A DNA stretch of 64,000 bases from Neoceratodus forsteri. Taxonomy: Eukaryota > Chordata > Ceratodontiformes > Ceratodontidae. The DNA lies in assembly GCA_016271365.2 (NCBI GenBank), contig CM057452.1, positions 1,242,881,001 through 1,242,945,000 on the forward strand, written 5' to 3'. The notes below the pieces were generated by a model. The model was not told the origin of the DNA. It made no database searches and was given only the letters and a program-made list of their open reading frames with translations. Shown piece after piece: positions 33,776 to 44,271 of the stretch. Every line of letters begins with the position of its first letter. The stretch's first letter is position 1. The position numbers and the translations under genes were made by a program.

Positions 33776-34013
33776 TTACACAATGTTCTACTGCAACACA
33801 CGTTATACAGTACTTTTGTATTACAATAATATGTTCCTGTTGTTTTCAAGTTATTACTTGATAATTTTGTAAGTTATCATTGATAGTTGTATGCAGTTCT
33901 GGTGCATGTGTATAATGTTGATACATGTATTGAAAATGTTTGTTATACTTAGCATTATGCTCAGGGTATGTGTTTATACACATGATGCATCGATATTTAT
34001 GGAATGTTGGTTT

Positions 34014-34014
<1 letters not shown>

Positions 34015-34059
<45 letters not shown>
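34015..34059. repeat. (TA)n microsatellite
   Basis: About 21 TA units, 240 bases after the stop codon of the P2X7-domain gene. Confidence 0.95.
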
Positions 34060-36079
34060 CAGCCGAACTGTACAGTCACTTTAAATTGTGATGACTGTGA
34101 CTCCTTTGTGCCACCTAGGTACCCCACTGTCACCATGCCCTGATCCCAGCCAACACCACTCCACATTGGAGCACCCTTGGGTAGCCCGGCCTAACCCTTT
34201 GCCGGATGTTTCCCCCTCCTCCGAGAAAAAAGGCACCGGTGGGAGATGGCCACCACACGCACTCAGTCGTGGCCCATGTGCTGCTGTGGTGGTCTTGGTT
34301 AGTCTCAGGTTATCGGTAGCAGTGTGGCCCAGCAAATGTCATCCAGCAGTCCAGGAACGTTGGCCACACCACCCATTCAGCATGACCTAATGTGTTGCTG
34401 TCTCCCCCAGAATCCGGCATGAGTCAGCAAGTGTCAGGTCACATCCCCACACTCCCCCCAGGTGAAGGAGAGCAGTCAGACGCTCAAGTCTCCTCTCCCC
34501 ACCCGGCACTCTGGCGCCCCATGTTTATTTCCAGACCTTGGTCATTGGCATCACAATTGGAAATCAAACCACTGTGCTAATGGTACTGCTAACATCCATT
34601 TTTTCTGCTGTGTAGGGCCTCCCTACCTAGCCATGTCTCAGAGTGACTTAAATAGAATTAATCTACCCTATTGTATACTGCAGTGCACCTACATCCCAAG
34701 GCCTGATCACTGTATGAAATCAAGTAAGGCACTGAGTCACATTCCCATACTGTAGTGCCCACTCCCACAGCTCCTGTAGGCAGTAGCTGCACCACTTGCT
34801 TCACAACAACCAATCAATGTGTAGTATATTCTGTATGCACTCGGTACCGGTCACAGGGGTCGAAGCTACCACTGGCTCAATAGCTTAATGCTGGTTGACT
34901 TTTGTATCGGGCTAACACAATTTTCATTTAACTAGCTCTGTGGACAAGTATTGTATAAGGTAAAATCTGAATGAGTACACTGGGTGTGCCAGAAGAAAAA
35001 TATGTGGGGCTAGTGGAGTCTCCCAGTCAGTAACTCTACTGGCTAGTGCCTGCAAAACTTCATTTTGACCACTGTGAACAGTATGTGGCTGGCAGTGTCA
35101 GGGTGAGTAGTGCTGGTCAAGTTGTCATCACATCGTTGGTTTCGGGGTGTGTGGGTGTGCTGCATACCATGGTGTGGTGTATAGACAACACACTATGTGA
35201 ACGGCACACTGTGTCTTATTCGATTTAGTGGCTGGGACCATGGAGAGTAGTGGGCAGCACAGTATGAAATAGGGTGATTTTTTTTTTTTAATGTCAGTCT
35301 GTGTTTGGTCAGAGAGGTTGTGTCAATACACTATGGAAAAAGGCTCTTTTATATTTTTATGTCACCACCACTGAAGGCTCTGTTTCAATCAAGGTGCTAG
35401 GGGATTGTACTTGTCCAGGAGGCAGAACTGTTTGTATTACCTTGTGCAGAATGAAACCGTACATACTCATTTTATTTGCACTAGTTGATTTCAAGTAGTC
35501 CTTTGTGTGCACCACGTTTCTGGTTGTGATATTTTTATGTCACTCTGTGTTCTGGCCAAGGAGGGGTGGGGACCATCCACTATGGAAAGTGGACTTTTGT
35601 TATGCCACTCTTCACTGGTGCATCCAGATTATGTTTGTCAAGGTACTTTTTAATAGGGGAGGGATATGCATGGTACCCATTATTTGAATCCCTGTAATGC
35701 AATTTTACGCTTGCAAGCGCAGTTACTTTTATTAGGCGTACTAGAAGTCTGGAACTGTGTGCACATTTCTTGAGATGAACCACACATCTGCTTGGAAGAT
35801 GTCAAAAATGGACAAAATTACAGAGTCAAGATGCATTTGGTGACTACAAACATGCTTTCCTTTGTGACCCTTTACGATTGCTGTTTATGTTTGGTGGTAG
35901 ATGGATGTGGGGGGGTGAGTGTGATTACACATTGCACAGGACAGAAACTATTTTGTTGCATACCTGAAGATTGTGCAAAACACTATTGTTTGTCCTACCA
36001 TGTATGTATGTGAGTATGGAAAAATCAAGTACACATGGTGAGCAGCACTGCAGACTGATTGTACTGCTAAAAGTAGTTG
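34060..36079. other. Unassigned part of the DNA transposon; possible 3' UTR
   Basis: No protein motif in six frames. Two diverged direct repeats occur: about 35290-35395 and 35535-35640 share ATGTCA.TCTGTGTT, CACTATGGAAA and TATGCCAC/TATGTCAC. A SINE-like fragment may lie at 34440-34590 but could not be matched. Confidence 0.45.
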
Positions 36080-36085
36080 AATAAA
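36080..36085 (+). promoter_or_regulatory. Possible polyadenylation signal
   Basis: AATAAA, the first canonical hexamer after exon 3, about 2.3 kb away. Its use by the gene is a guess. Confidence 0.25.
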
Positions 36086-36289
36086 GAATATTCAAGACTC
36101 TCAAATGTCATGTTTACTTTCACCATGCAGCTGTAATTTGTACCACACAACGGTCATCAAGGCAACTGGGTAACATGTTCTCCTTTTTTGAACAGCTGTG
36201 CTGCAGTTGCCCCAGAATTAGACAGAAATTGCACCTGATGAATCATAGAACTTGTAAACCCTTCATTAGGATCATAGAATAATCCCTTC

Positions 36290-36530
36290 CTGCCGGCCTG
36301 GTGGTGCTGAGGGTTGAGGTGCTGGACTTCCCACCTCGCACCACACAGATGACACGGATTCAGGAATGGACTAGGGCCACTGGGGATTTGCAGGGGAGAG
36401 GAAGGATTGAGTGACTCATTACTGCTCTCATTCCTCTGGGGTTTGCAAGGACACTGCGCTGCACTGCAGCAGCACCTGGTGGAAGATGGGTGCACTGTTA
36501 GCTGCAGCCAGAACAAGGGGGTGGAGCGCG
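36290..36530 (+). mobile_element. tRNA-Leu-like SINE, copy d
   Basis: The best-preserved copy: CCGGCCTGGTGGTGCTGAGG, GTTGAGGTGCTGGACTTCCC, a B-box-like CACGGATTCAGGAATGG, then AGGGGAGAGGAAGGATTGAG and a CTGGTGGAAGATGGG stretch. Confidence 0.75.
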
Positions 36531-36846
36531 GCAGGCATCCGCATGTACGTGCGTGACGCCATTGCACATTCCGCTTCTCAGGGGATCTAATCCTGGAGGA
36601 AAAATGGCAGACCAACTGCATGGGCTGATGGCCATGCCCTGCTCCCCCAGACCCGTGAAAACATAGCCACTAGGTGCCTGTGACACAGGTGCCTTTGGAG
36701 GGGGTCCTGTCATTGGCCGGCCTTGTGAGTGGGCGCATGAATCCACATGACAGACCTGGTTCAGGTGCCGGCATACAGGCCGATGGGGTTGGGGCAACTC
36801 TAGCCAAGGAGGATAAAATTATTCAATAATAAAAAAAATTAAAAAA

Positions 36847-37880
36847 ATGAGAACAATCCCTTCCTCGGACCCGAGAGTCACAACATTCTGCAAGGGAGCA
36901 CGGCACCAATCCTCAGTCTGTACCACTGCAGAATTCATTTGTCATGCTGGTGCGACAGGGCAGCCAGGAGGAGGCACCCATAGCAGTGGAAATGGAGGAA
37001 GTGAGATTCCTCAGAAGGGGAGGCCCAATGGAGGGAAGAAGAGGCACCAGCCAAGAAGGAAGCAGTTGCTAGTAAGGGGCCCTGTTGTTAAGGGGATAGA
37101 CCCGGGAGTGGGGAAGGAAGGATGACAGAGGTGAACTGCCTGAGAGGTACTTCAGCTTGGGGGGATGGAGAGCAGAACCAAAGGATCCCTAGGGCAGCAG
37201 GAGATAAGAGGGAGGTAGATGTCATTGTCTAGCTGGGGATAAATGACCTGTCAAGGAACAGCATAGGGATAGTGCAGGGAAATCTGAGGAGCTGGGAGGA
37301 GCCTAAGGAGGTGGCATGCATGGGCAGTTTTGTCAAGGTGTTACCTCTATATGGCCGCGGAGAGGAAAGGACACTGCACACTAGGGCTTTGAACAATTGG
37401 TTGAGGTCATGGTGCATGGAGGAGGGCTTTCACTATATTGGGGACTGTGGCCCAACCTAGGAAGATATGGGCCTCTACTGGGGAGACAGTCTGCATCTTT
37501 CCAGGATGGGGACCACAGTCCTTAGTGGGAAGTTTAAATGCTACTTGTTTAAGCAGCTAAAGTAGCCGGGGGGGGCACTGTAGGACTAAGGGAGGCAGCA
37601 GTTCTCCATACATTATAAACAGTAGGGATAGGGGCCTAGGACAGTAAACTGTCCCGGGTAGGTGTGCAGGAAGACAGGCATTGGGACAAGGCAAAGGACA
37701 AAGGTGGCATACATTAGAAGGAAGGAGTAAAGGAGACAGGTAAAGGAGGGTAACAAGAGTGAGAGCTGTGCTGGGGAAGTGTCAGGGAACAACATGAGGA
37801 GGGAGTAGTGGAGAGCCATGTGTGGCAATGCAAGGAGTCTGGAATATAGGGAAGAGGCGTAAGCAATAAGATGCTCCAAG
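36847..37880 (+). mobile_element. CR1 LINE ORF1 (esterase domain) and start of ORF2
   Basis: The only CR1 ORF1 part in the window. Around 37215-37560 the frames read (L)GINDL (GxNDL block), NLRSWEEPKEVA, ALNNWLRSWCMEEGFHYIGD and GDSLHLSRMGTTVLSGKF. These match the SGNH-type esterase domain of CR1 ORF1, including the C-terminal D-x-L-H-L-S block holding the catalytic Asp/His. The nucleophilic Ser block upstream is decayed. Positions 37820-37870 fit the start of the ORF2 endonuclease (NARSLxNK-like). Frames are broken. Confidence 0.72.
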
Positions 37881-37920
37881 ATGTGTATGGAACATTTTTT
37901 ATTGCACAACCAGGGGCATA

Positions 37921-38035
37921 ATAAGGCATAAGGCCTCAGGCCGAGTGACTTTAACCACTGGCTGTGTGGTACAATATGTGCCATGCACACCATGGAGTGT
38001 CTTATTGACCTTATAATATGGGCTACATTTTTTGG
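37921..38035 (+). repeat. Dispersed repeat, copy 2
   Basis: See 33243-33375. It starts after TTGCACAACCAGGGGCATAA. 38036-38680 has no named feature, only a short hairpin (GTTATTACC near 38594, GGTAATAAC near 38625). Confidence 0.6.
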
Positions 38036-38680
38036 TTATAAAAAGTAATGTGATATAAAAAAGGTTATTGTTATCAGATTTTCTTATAAAACAGTCCTTC
38101 TGCCAGGCATAATCATGTAATTGAATTGCTTATAAATATTCATGACCTCATTTGCATATCCTGGCCAAGGATTGTTAGGTAGGAGATTTTACTACGGCGA
38201 TATGGGACAGCTCGGGACAGATATGCTTCAGTATTGGAGGTGCGTTGCCTTTCAGAATTGCCATTGTTACTGTAAACATAAAAAAAAACACAATGCAGTT
38301 GCACGGACGTCTCCCCCTCCCTCCCCCAGTACAAGTAACCCCCCCGACTACAAGTCAAGCTTAGACAGAAACACGAGGCACTGGGTTACAACTACTGTAG
38401 TATGAGAGAGCCTGTGAGCAAATAGTGAACACTGAAAAAAAAAAAAACAAGTGACAGTAACAAGTTGTTGGTAACGAACTCGGGATAACCCCCATTGCCA
38501 ACAGAAAAACAATGGTGGAATTTGAAACCTGAACATTACAACTGCTTGCTGATTTTTTGTTTTGTAATGTGGTGCAGCTTTTAGGCACTTGTTATTACCT
38601 GTGCATGGAACAGAGTTCATGCATTGGTAATAACCAATCAGAAAGCCGGATCTTGTTGTCACATTTTATAACAGCAACTA

Positions 38681-40116
38681 TAGGACAGTCAGTCCGTCTC
38701 ACTTCAGTGGTAGGGAAATTACTGGAAACCCTGTTAAAGGACAGCTTGGTAGAGTATCTTGAATCCAGTGGGCTGCAATAGCACAGGCAGCATTAATTCA
38801 TGGTGGGTGGTGTTGGTGGTGGGGGTTGTGGTAGATGAACCTAATTGATTTGTTCGAGTGGGTGACCAGGGAACAGATTAGTAGAAAGTGGAATTAGTGG
38901 ATTAGTGGAAAGCAGTGGACGTAGTCTACCTGGACTTTAGTAAGGCCTTCTACGCTGTGCCAAATAGGAGACCGATAACAAACATTGAACAGCCTACGAG
39001 TGGGATCCTGAGTGGTTAAATTGGGTTAGAAGCTGGTTAAAGGATAGGTGACAGAAGGTATGGTTAATGGCACTCACTCTAAAGATGGGGTAGTGACCAG
39101 TGGGGTGCTGCAGGGCTCAGTACTGTGACCGATCATCTTCAGTGTCTTCATAAGTGATATTGCAGAACAACTGCAAGTGAAGGTATACATTTTTGCAGAA
39201 GATACCAAATTCTATAAGAGGTTGGATGCTGGTGGGGGATTGGGGAGGGATGCATAGGGATGTGGGAAACTAGAGTACTGGTGAAGAGCATTGCAGTTAG
39301 GGTTCAGTGCCAAAACGTGCAAAATCATGCACCTAGCGCATAGGAAATCAGGATATGACTATATGATGGAGGGGGGGGGGATACTGACAGTTATTAAGCA
39401 GGAGTGGGAACTTGGTCTTACATCTGATGACTTCAAAGTGACAGGGCAGTGCGACCAAGCAGTGAGTAGGGACAGTAGGATGCTGGGATGTATAGGGAGA
39501 GGTATCTCCATCAGAAGGGAGGCGGTGTTGCCACTATATCACTCACAGGTGAGACCACACCTAGAGTATTGTGCAAGTTCTGAAGACTGCAACTCATAAA
39601 GGATATAGGCAGGGTGGAGGTAGTACAGAGGAGGGAGAGTAAAATGGGGCAGGGGTTGTACCAAAAGATCTATGAGGAGAAATGGCGGGAATCTTAACAT
39701 GTACACCCTGGAAGGGAGGAGAGGGGAGCGAGAGAGGACATGACAGAGAAGACCAAGTACGTCACCAGGGCATACATGGGTGCAGGAGGGGAGTCTCAAA
39801 TGTCAAACATCACCAGGACCATACAGCATGCGATGAAGCTGGGTGGGGGAGGGGTATTTTTAGAGGGATGTGAAGAAGTACTATGGCGAACACCTGAAAC
39901 ACACCACCAGCGGAAGAGGATATGTCACATATAGTGGCAGGTTGCAAGCATGTGTAGGACAGACATAGAGGAATATCAGTAAATGGGCAGAGAGCAGGGA
40001 GGGTCACCAGAGACCATTTAGGACCTGCGGAGAGACACTAGGCATGGACCATCTGGGCAGACTGGGTGGGTCAACCAATCCTTCGCTGCCTACAAGTTCA
40101 GTGTTTCTTTGTAGAG
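38681..40116 (+). mobile_element. CR1 LINE (family B), RT to 3' end
   Basis: Starts in the RPVSLTSVVGK block (RTVSPSHFSG at 38685, then LETLLKDSLVEYLESSG) and continues through MNLIDLFEWVTR (38837). The active site reads FAED (39192-39203), where the first catalytic Asp is Glu. The C-terminal [13 protein letters not shown] is near 39535. The tail is GGCAGACTGGGTGGGTCAAC..TTCAGTGTTTC. Many stops; dead. Confidence 0.85.
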
Positions 40117-40374
40117 AATTTATCTCCTATTGCAGTAAATATGACTCAATCAATATATCCTCCGAAGTCTTGTGAATCCACCCATACTGCAGTAACTGTA
40201 ACCTACCAAGTGCAGTGACTGTACCCCCACTCTAGTAAATTTACCCCTTGCTGTAGTAAACTACCTTTCAAAGGGCAGTGAATCTGCCCAATACTGCAGT
40301 AAATATACCCACTGCTTCATAAATATACCATCCCAAGTGTAATGAATTGACTGCTACTGCAGTGAATACAGAAC
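40117..40374. repeat. Degenerate minisatellite, left part
   Basis: Repeats of roughly 20-30 bases around CTACTGCAGTAAATATACCCC, about ten units, decayed. It continues after the CR1 insertion at 41086. Confidence 0.85.
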
Positions 40375-41085
40375 ATTAGACATTGACAGCAGATAAGGAC
40401 TGCTAGGCCCATCTAGTCTGCTCATTTTCCTTGCCTACTGTAAAAGCCGCAGACCCTACTTGATCTCTGGCTATCTCTGGCTATACGTCCTGCTTCATAT
40501 TGCTAGGGTTCCACCATGCCAGTCCCATGCATGCTTGAATCCCCCCACTGTGTTTTCCTGACCACCTCTGGTAGGACTCTTTTTCATGTATCCACCACCC
40601 TTTCTGTGAATAAATGCTTCCTGTCACTATCCGTTAGTCTACCCCCTTCCAACCTCATGTCATGCCCCCCTCACTCCTGGACATCTCCTTTTCTGAAAGA
40701 TATTAGCCTCTGGTACCCTATTTATGACTTTTAGATATTTGTAGGTTTCGATGTTATCTCCCCTGTCTCTCCTCTCCTACAGGGTATACTGTACAAATTG
40801 AGGTCTCACAGCCTCTCCTAATATGACTTTGGTACAGGCCCTGTACCATCTTTGCTGCCCTTCTTTTAACTGCCTTCACCCTGTCTATGTCCTTGCGGAG
40901 ATGCACCCTTCAGAACTGGACACAGTATTCCAAATGAGCCCTCACCAATTATCTGTACAGCGGCATCACAACCTCCTTCCTTCTGCTGGTAATAGCTGTC
41001 CCTGTGCAGCCCTGCATCCCACTGGCTATCTCCACAGCACTGGCACATTGTTTGTCCACCTTTCCCTCATCACCCCACTACTGCA
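40375..41085 (-). mobile_element. CR1 family B 3' end inserted in the minisatellite
   Basis: The left edge GACAGCAGATAAGGACTGCT, GGCCCATCTAGTCTGC is the reverse complement of the CR1 tail. On the minus strand the C-terminal CR1 blocks (VQIIGEG.., then FGILCPVLKGASPQG) lie at 41048-40866. The minisatellite resumes immediately after. Confidence 0.85.
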
Positions 41086-41705
41086 GTAAATATACTCTAC
41101 GTAGTGCAGAGAACCCATCCAGTATTGCAGTAAATACACCCACTTCTGCAGTAAATCTGCCCTCCAACGTGCAGTGACTGTACTGCTTCCTGCAGTTAAT
41201 ATACCCCAACTGCAGTTAATCTATCCCCTACTGCAGTACATCTGCCTTTCAAAGTACAGTGAATCCACCATCTACTGCACTGAATTTACCCCTTATGGCA
41301 ATATACCCCCACTGCAGTAAATCGACCTCTACTGTAGTAAATCTACCCGACGTATAGTGAATACACCACGCTGCACTAAATATACCCCTACTTTAGTAAA
41401 TATACCCTCCCAACTGTAATGAATTCAACCACCAGTGCAGTAATTATACCCCCGTACAGTAATACATGCATCATACCAAGTGCAGTAAATGCACCACACC
41501 ACAGTAATGTACACCCTACTGTAGTAAGTCTACACTCCAGATTGCCATGGATCCACCCCTACTGCATAAGTATACCCATTATTGTAGTAAATATACCCCG
41601 CTGTAATAAATCTACCCTCTCATGTGTAGTGAATCCACCCCCTACTGCAGAAATCATATCACTCGTACTGCTGTAATTATAACTCCACTGCAGTAAGGCT
41701 AACAT
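41086..41705. repeat. Degenerate minisatellite, right part
   Basis: Some twenty-five further units of the same motif (CTACTGCAGTAAAT..ACCCC), with CTGCAG often preserved. Confidence 0.85.
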
Positions 41706-42059
41706 TACAATAAGTAATTCACACATCACAATGTATTAAAATAAGACTTTATTTACAGTAAACGTGTCCCATTAAAGAAAGAATTTGAGGAGCATGACGA
41801 TTTCAATAGAAACAGTTTGCTGTGGCACAATCTCTCTGGTATACAGTGCTATCGTACTATTATTGTGTGTTGTGGTGGGGGTGGGGCACTGAATATGCTG
41901 AAGTTCAGTACACCACACCACAGAAAAGTAAATTTAGCATACCGCTATAACATGACAGAGTTCGGCAAAACGAAATACATTCACGACACGAATGTCAATA
42001 GTTTGTCCCTTAAAAATGGCATGGAAAGACAAGGAGACATCTGCTTCACTACTGAGGAG
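41706..42059. other. No recognised feature
   Basis: Between the minisatellite and the right inverted repeat. An 82-codon frame at 41817-42065 shows no family motif. TAAAATAAGACTTTATTTAC near 41740-41760 is a small palindrome. Confidence 0.4.
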
Positions 42060-42302
42060 GGATAGTACCTCTCGCTACAGTGACGTCATCACGTCAGACT
42101 TTCGTGCACGCACGCGAGCTGACGGGGAGACCTGTCCGAGAAAATGCATACACAATGAATAATAATTACAGAGTGATTTAAAATAAAACTAAATAGGCTT
42201 TTTATTCACAACTTCGTGGGCAGCACTTTGAAGGGATAATGCACCAGCGACCAACTGGGATATCTGCTACAAGGTACCAAAATACCTCTGTTTATTTGTC
42301 CT
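42060..42302 (-). repeat. Right terminal inverted repeat
   Basis: Partner of 27022-27285. It holds a perfect CRE palindrome TGACGTCA (42081-42088), AATAAA-type sequence (42182-42190) and the terminal TTTATTTGTCCT. Confidence 0.78.
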
Positions 42303-42306
42303 TTAA

Positions 42307-42813
42307 AAAGAACAAAAAAATTTGTAAATAGTGACATTTTGCTGAGATCCCATGATGGTGAGCTCAGTGAAACAGTTAATCAATTGTGGGAGTTACTTTA
42401 GACACTGCTTTGCCTTAAGAATCTCATGTAGACAGTATGATAAGAATGATATACCAACATCTGGGATCCTTATATAGGGTCAGGAACAATCTGTTGCCTG
42501 AAACTCATTTTCTTCTAGCAAAAAGCTGACGGTTACCAGTTTTGGATTATGGATTGTTAAATTATTCAGGTGCGGGAAGTGGGGTACTAGTGAGGGCAAA
42601 TGTTTATAATTCAGTGTATCATTTTAATTTTGGACTTCCTTTTAACACTCATCATTTGCTGTATCGGGCTGCACATTTACCCACATTGGAGGACTGTATG
42701 AAAACAGACATATTATTTTCATTTTCCATAAGGTCATCCCGGGAAAGGTCTCTCTTTCAGTAGTAGAACTGTTTCTAATACAGCATAAAAATCACCACAC
42801 TAGATCTCAGGAA
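42307..42813 (+). mobile_element. LINE, right half of the copy split by the DNA transposon
   Basis: Continues the RT frame interrupted at 27017 for about 30 codons, then shows the C-terminal domain: LDYG-type block at 42542 (MDYGLLNYSGAGSG), VYNSVYHFNFGLPFNTHH, and LPTLEDC. L2-like layout, decayed. Confidence 0.75.
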
Positions 42814-43287
42814 CCCAATTTTCAAACAGGGATGCAGGGCTTATGGCTAAGCCCTGTGTCCCTGCAAATTATGCTGCACCTGTGGCCAAGGGTGTGCTGC
42901 AACTTATGTCTGATTTTATAACCCGGGACATAAATTGCAACAGTATCCTCTTTTTACAGCAGCGGCACCAAAGTTGTGGCACAAGTCCCTTAAATTGACG
43001 TGGAACCTTTGTAAAAGAGCCTCTGGCTCAAAGGTAGTAATTCCTAGAACAATAAACTAAACTAAAAAAAAAAAAAAAAAAAATTGGCTCCTCCCCCGAA
43101 TGTAAAGGTATGCCAGGGGGGAGCTGGTGGAGCTGAGCTGTGTTACCACACAAGACTTGCGGCAGGTGGTGCTTGGCACATTTCTTTGAAAATTGCACCT
43201 TTGGCAGGGTTTGACACAAATCGACATTTGTGTCATACTGCCTGCCACAAGTCTCTTGCGGATCTGTACTTTGGTTTGACAATTGGG
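42814..43287. mobile_element. Small MITE-like element with terminal inverted repeats
   Basis: CCCAATTTTCAAAC (42814-42827) and the complement of CCCAATTGTCAAAC (43274-43287) match at 13 of 14 positions. GGAA occurs on both outer sides. It interrupts the LINE C-terminus. It includes an L2-like tail (AGAGCCTCTGGCTCAAAGG at 43016) with a 20-A run (43064-43083), so it may be composite. Confidence 0.5.
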
Positions 43288-43480
43288 CCCCCGGAATCAA
43301 TTTTGTTCAACATTCCTTTTTTTTAGAACCTGTTTTGAACAAAGAGTAATTGACTTTGTTGGACCAAGTACCTATAATCATTTACCAGAATCAGTTAAGG
43401 TGACTAGATCAGTATTGATTTTTAAGAAACAATTATTAAGTCTTTCAGATGGTCAGCCTCCCTGTCCTTGTTAATAATTT
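43288..43480 (+). mobile_element. LINE C-terminal end
   Basis: Encodes RTCFEQRVIDFVGPSTYNHLP and IFKKQLLS, the RTxxGxRxFxxxxPxxWNxLP..FKxxLK end of L2-like LINEs. It belongs with 42307-42813. 43481-43879 holds nothing recognised. Confidence 0.7.
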
Positions 43481-43879
43481 TTTTGTCATTTTGGATTTTT
43501 ACATTTGGTGTTGTACCTTTGCAATGCTGGTCACACATGAAAAAGGACAATTTTGTTCAATGTGCCTTTCAAAGGTAAACAATAACATAAAAAAATGTAA
43601 GGAAAACTTGGAAAAATATTTAGGTAGTGCACCACTGTATTCAGATGTAATATTTCAGGCTTACCACATTGATTATTTAAAATGGGGGGGGGACTTTTGG
43701 GAACACCAAACTCAGGTGGCCAACAAACAAATCCAAAATTCAAAATGCTAGAGAATGTAAAATGTAATAAATAAACACTACACAAAATGCATTGGAAATG
43801 TAATTCTGTACAAGTTCCTGCTTTATCATTTTACTGTACTAACATAATAGCATACTGTACATGGCAACATAACAGTTTA

Positions 43880-44160
43880 GGGCTAACATGGAGCTGCCCC
43901 AAAGGTCTTGCAATGCTTGGGTTTCCCCCAGAGCAGAAACCAAGGAGGGTTCTCACCTGGCTAAAGACTTGTATTTTACTGATAACCAGAGAGAGGAAGC
44001 CCTGGGCCCTTGTGGTGAGTGTTCAATTGTGAAATCAGTGAGCACTCAAAAAGGACATGAGGAAGGTATTTCCTGACCCCCCCATCATGGGTTACACTTG
44101 AGGGAGGGCACTGTGAGCTCAGTGGACCCAGCCCCCAGGAGTGGGTTTGTGACAGATATA
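43880..44160 (+). repeat. LTR 3'-end fragment abutting gypsy element 2
   Basis: Matches the last 280 bases of the element 2 LTRs (GCTGCCCCAAAGG.., GGTTTCCCCCAG.., AGTGAGCACTC, AGGAGTGGGTTTGTGACA at 44139-44154). Six bases (GATATA) then lead directly into the next LTR start at 44161. It is a remnant of another copy, or of a recombined tandem element. Confidence 0.8.
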
Positions 44161-44271
44161 TGTGGCGATTTGCCATTGCAGACATATTACTGTCATATTT
44201 CTCTATAATTTTCTCTATAATTGTTTTATGTTTAATTTCCAAAAAGGCCAGTACCTCAGGTTTGTCAGAAA
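44161..44271 (+). repeat. 5' LTR of gypsy element 2, left piece
   Basis: Starts TGTGGCGATTTGCCATTGCA and matches 54035 onward up to TTTGTCAGAAA, where a CR1 intervenes. Confidence 0.88.

Larger units (their letters stand above)
27018..42306 (+). mobile_element. TTAA-flanked DNA transposon (Kolobok-like) carrying a P2X7-domain gene
   Basis: TTAA stands at both edges (27018-27021 and 42303-42306). Inside these, AGGACAAATAAA (27022-27033) faces its exact complement (42291-42302). Similarity between the ends continues, with gaps, for about 240-260 bases, so the ends are long imperfect inverted repeats. Excising 15,285 bases (one TTAA plus element) rejoins the host LINE in frame for about 48 codons. 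TTAA duplications occur in piggyBac and Kolobok elements. Ends beginning AGG favour Kolobok, since piggyBac ends begin CC. The cargo is the three-exon gene at 27295-33775. Much of the rest is later CR1s, SINEs and a minisatellite. No transposase was found, so the copy is presumably nonautonomous or has lost it. Confidence 0.82.

Noticed and set aside
40117..41705. CRISPR-like regular repeats
   Set aside because: Units are short, degenerate and contiguous without unique spacers of constant size; this is a eukaryotic minisatellite.
41817..42065. Possible small gene next to the right inverted repeat
   Set aside because: Attractive as a transposase C-terminus, but no catalytic or zinc-finger motif is visible, and part lies beside the terminal repeat.
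27022..42302. piggyBac assignment for the TTAA element
   Set aside because: TTAA fits, but piggyBac ends begin CC, whereas these begin AGG and the inverted repeats are long; Kolobok fits better. Without a transposase this stays unproven.
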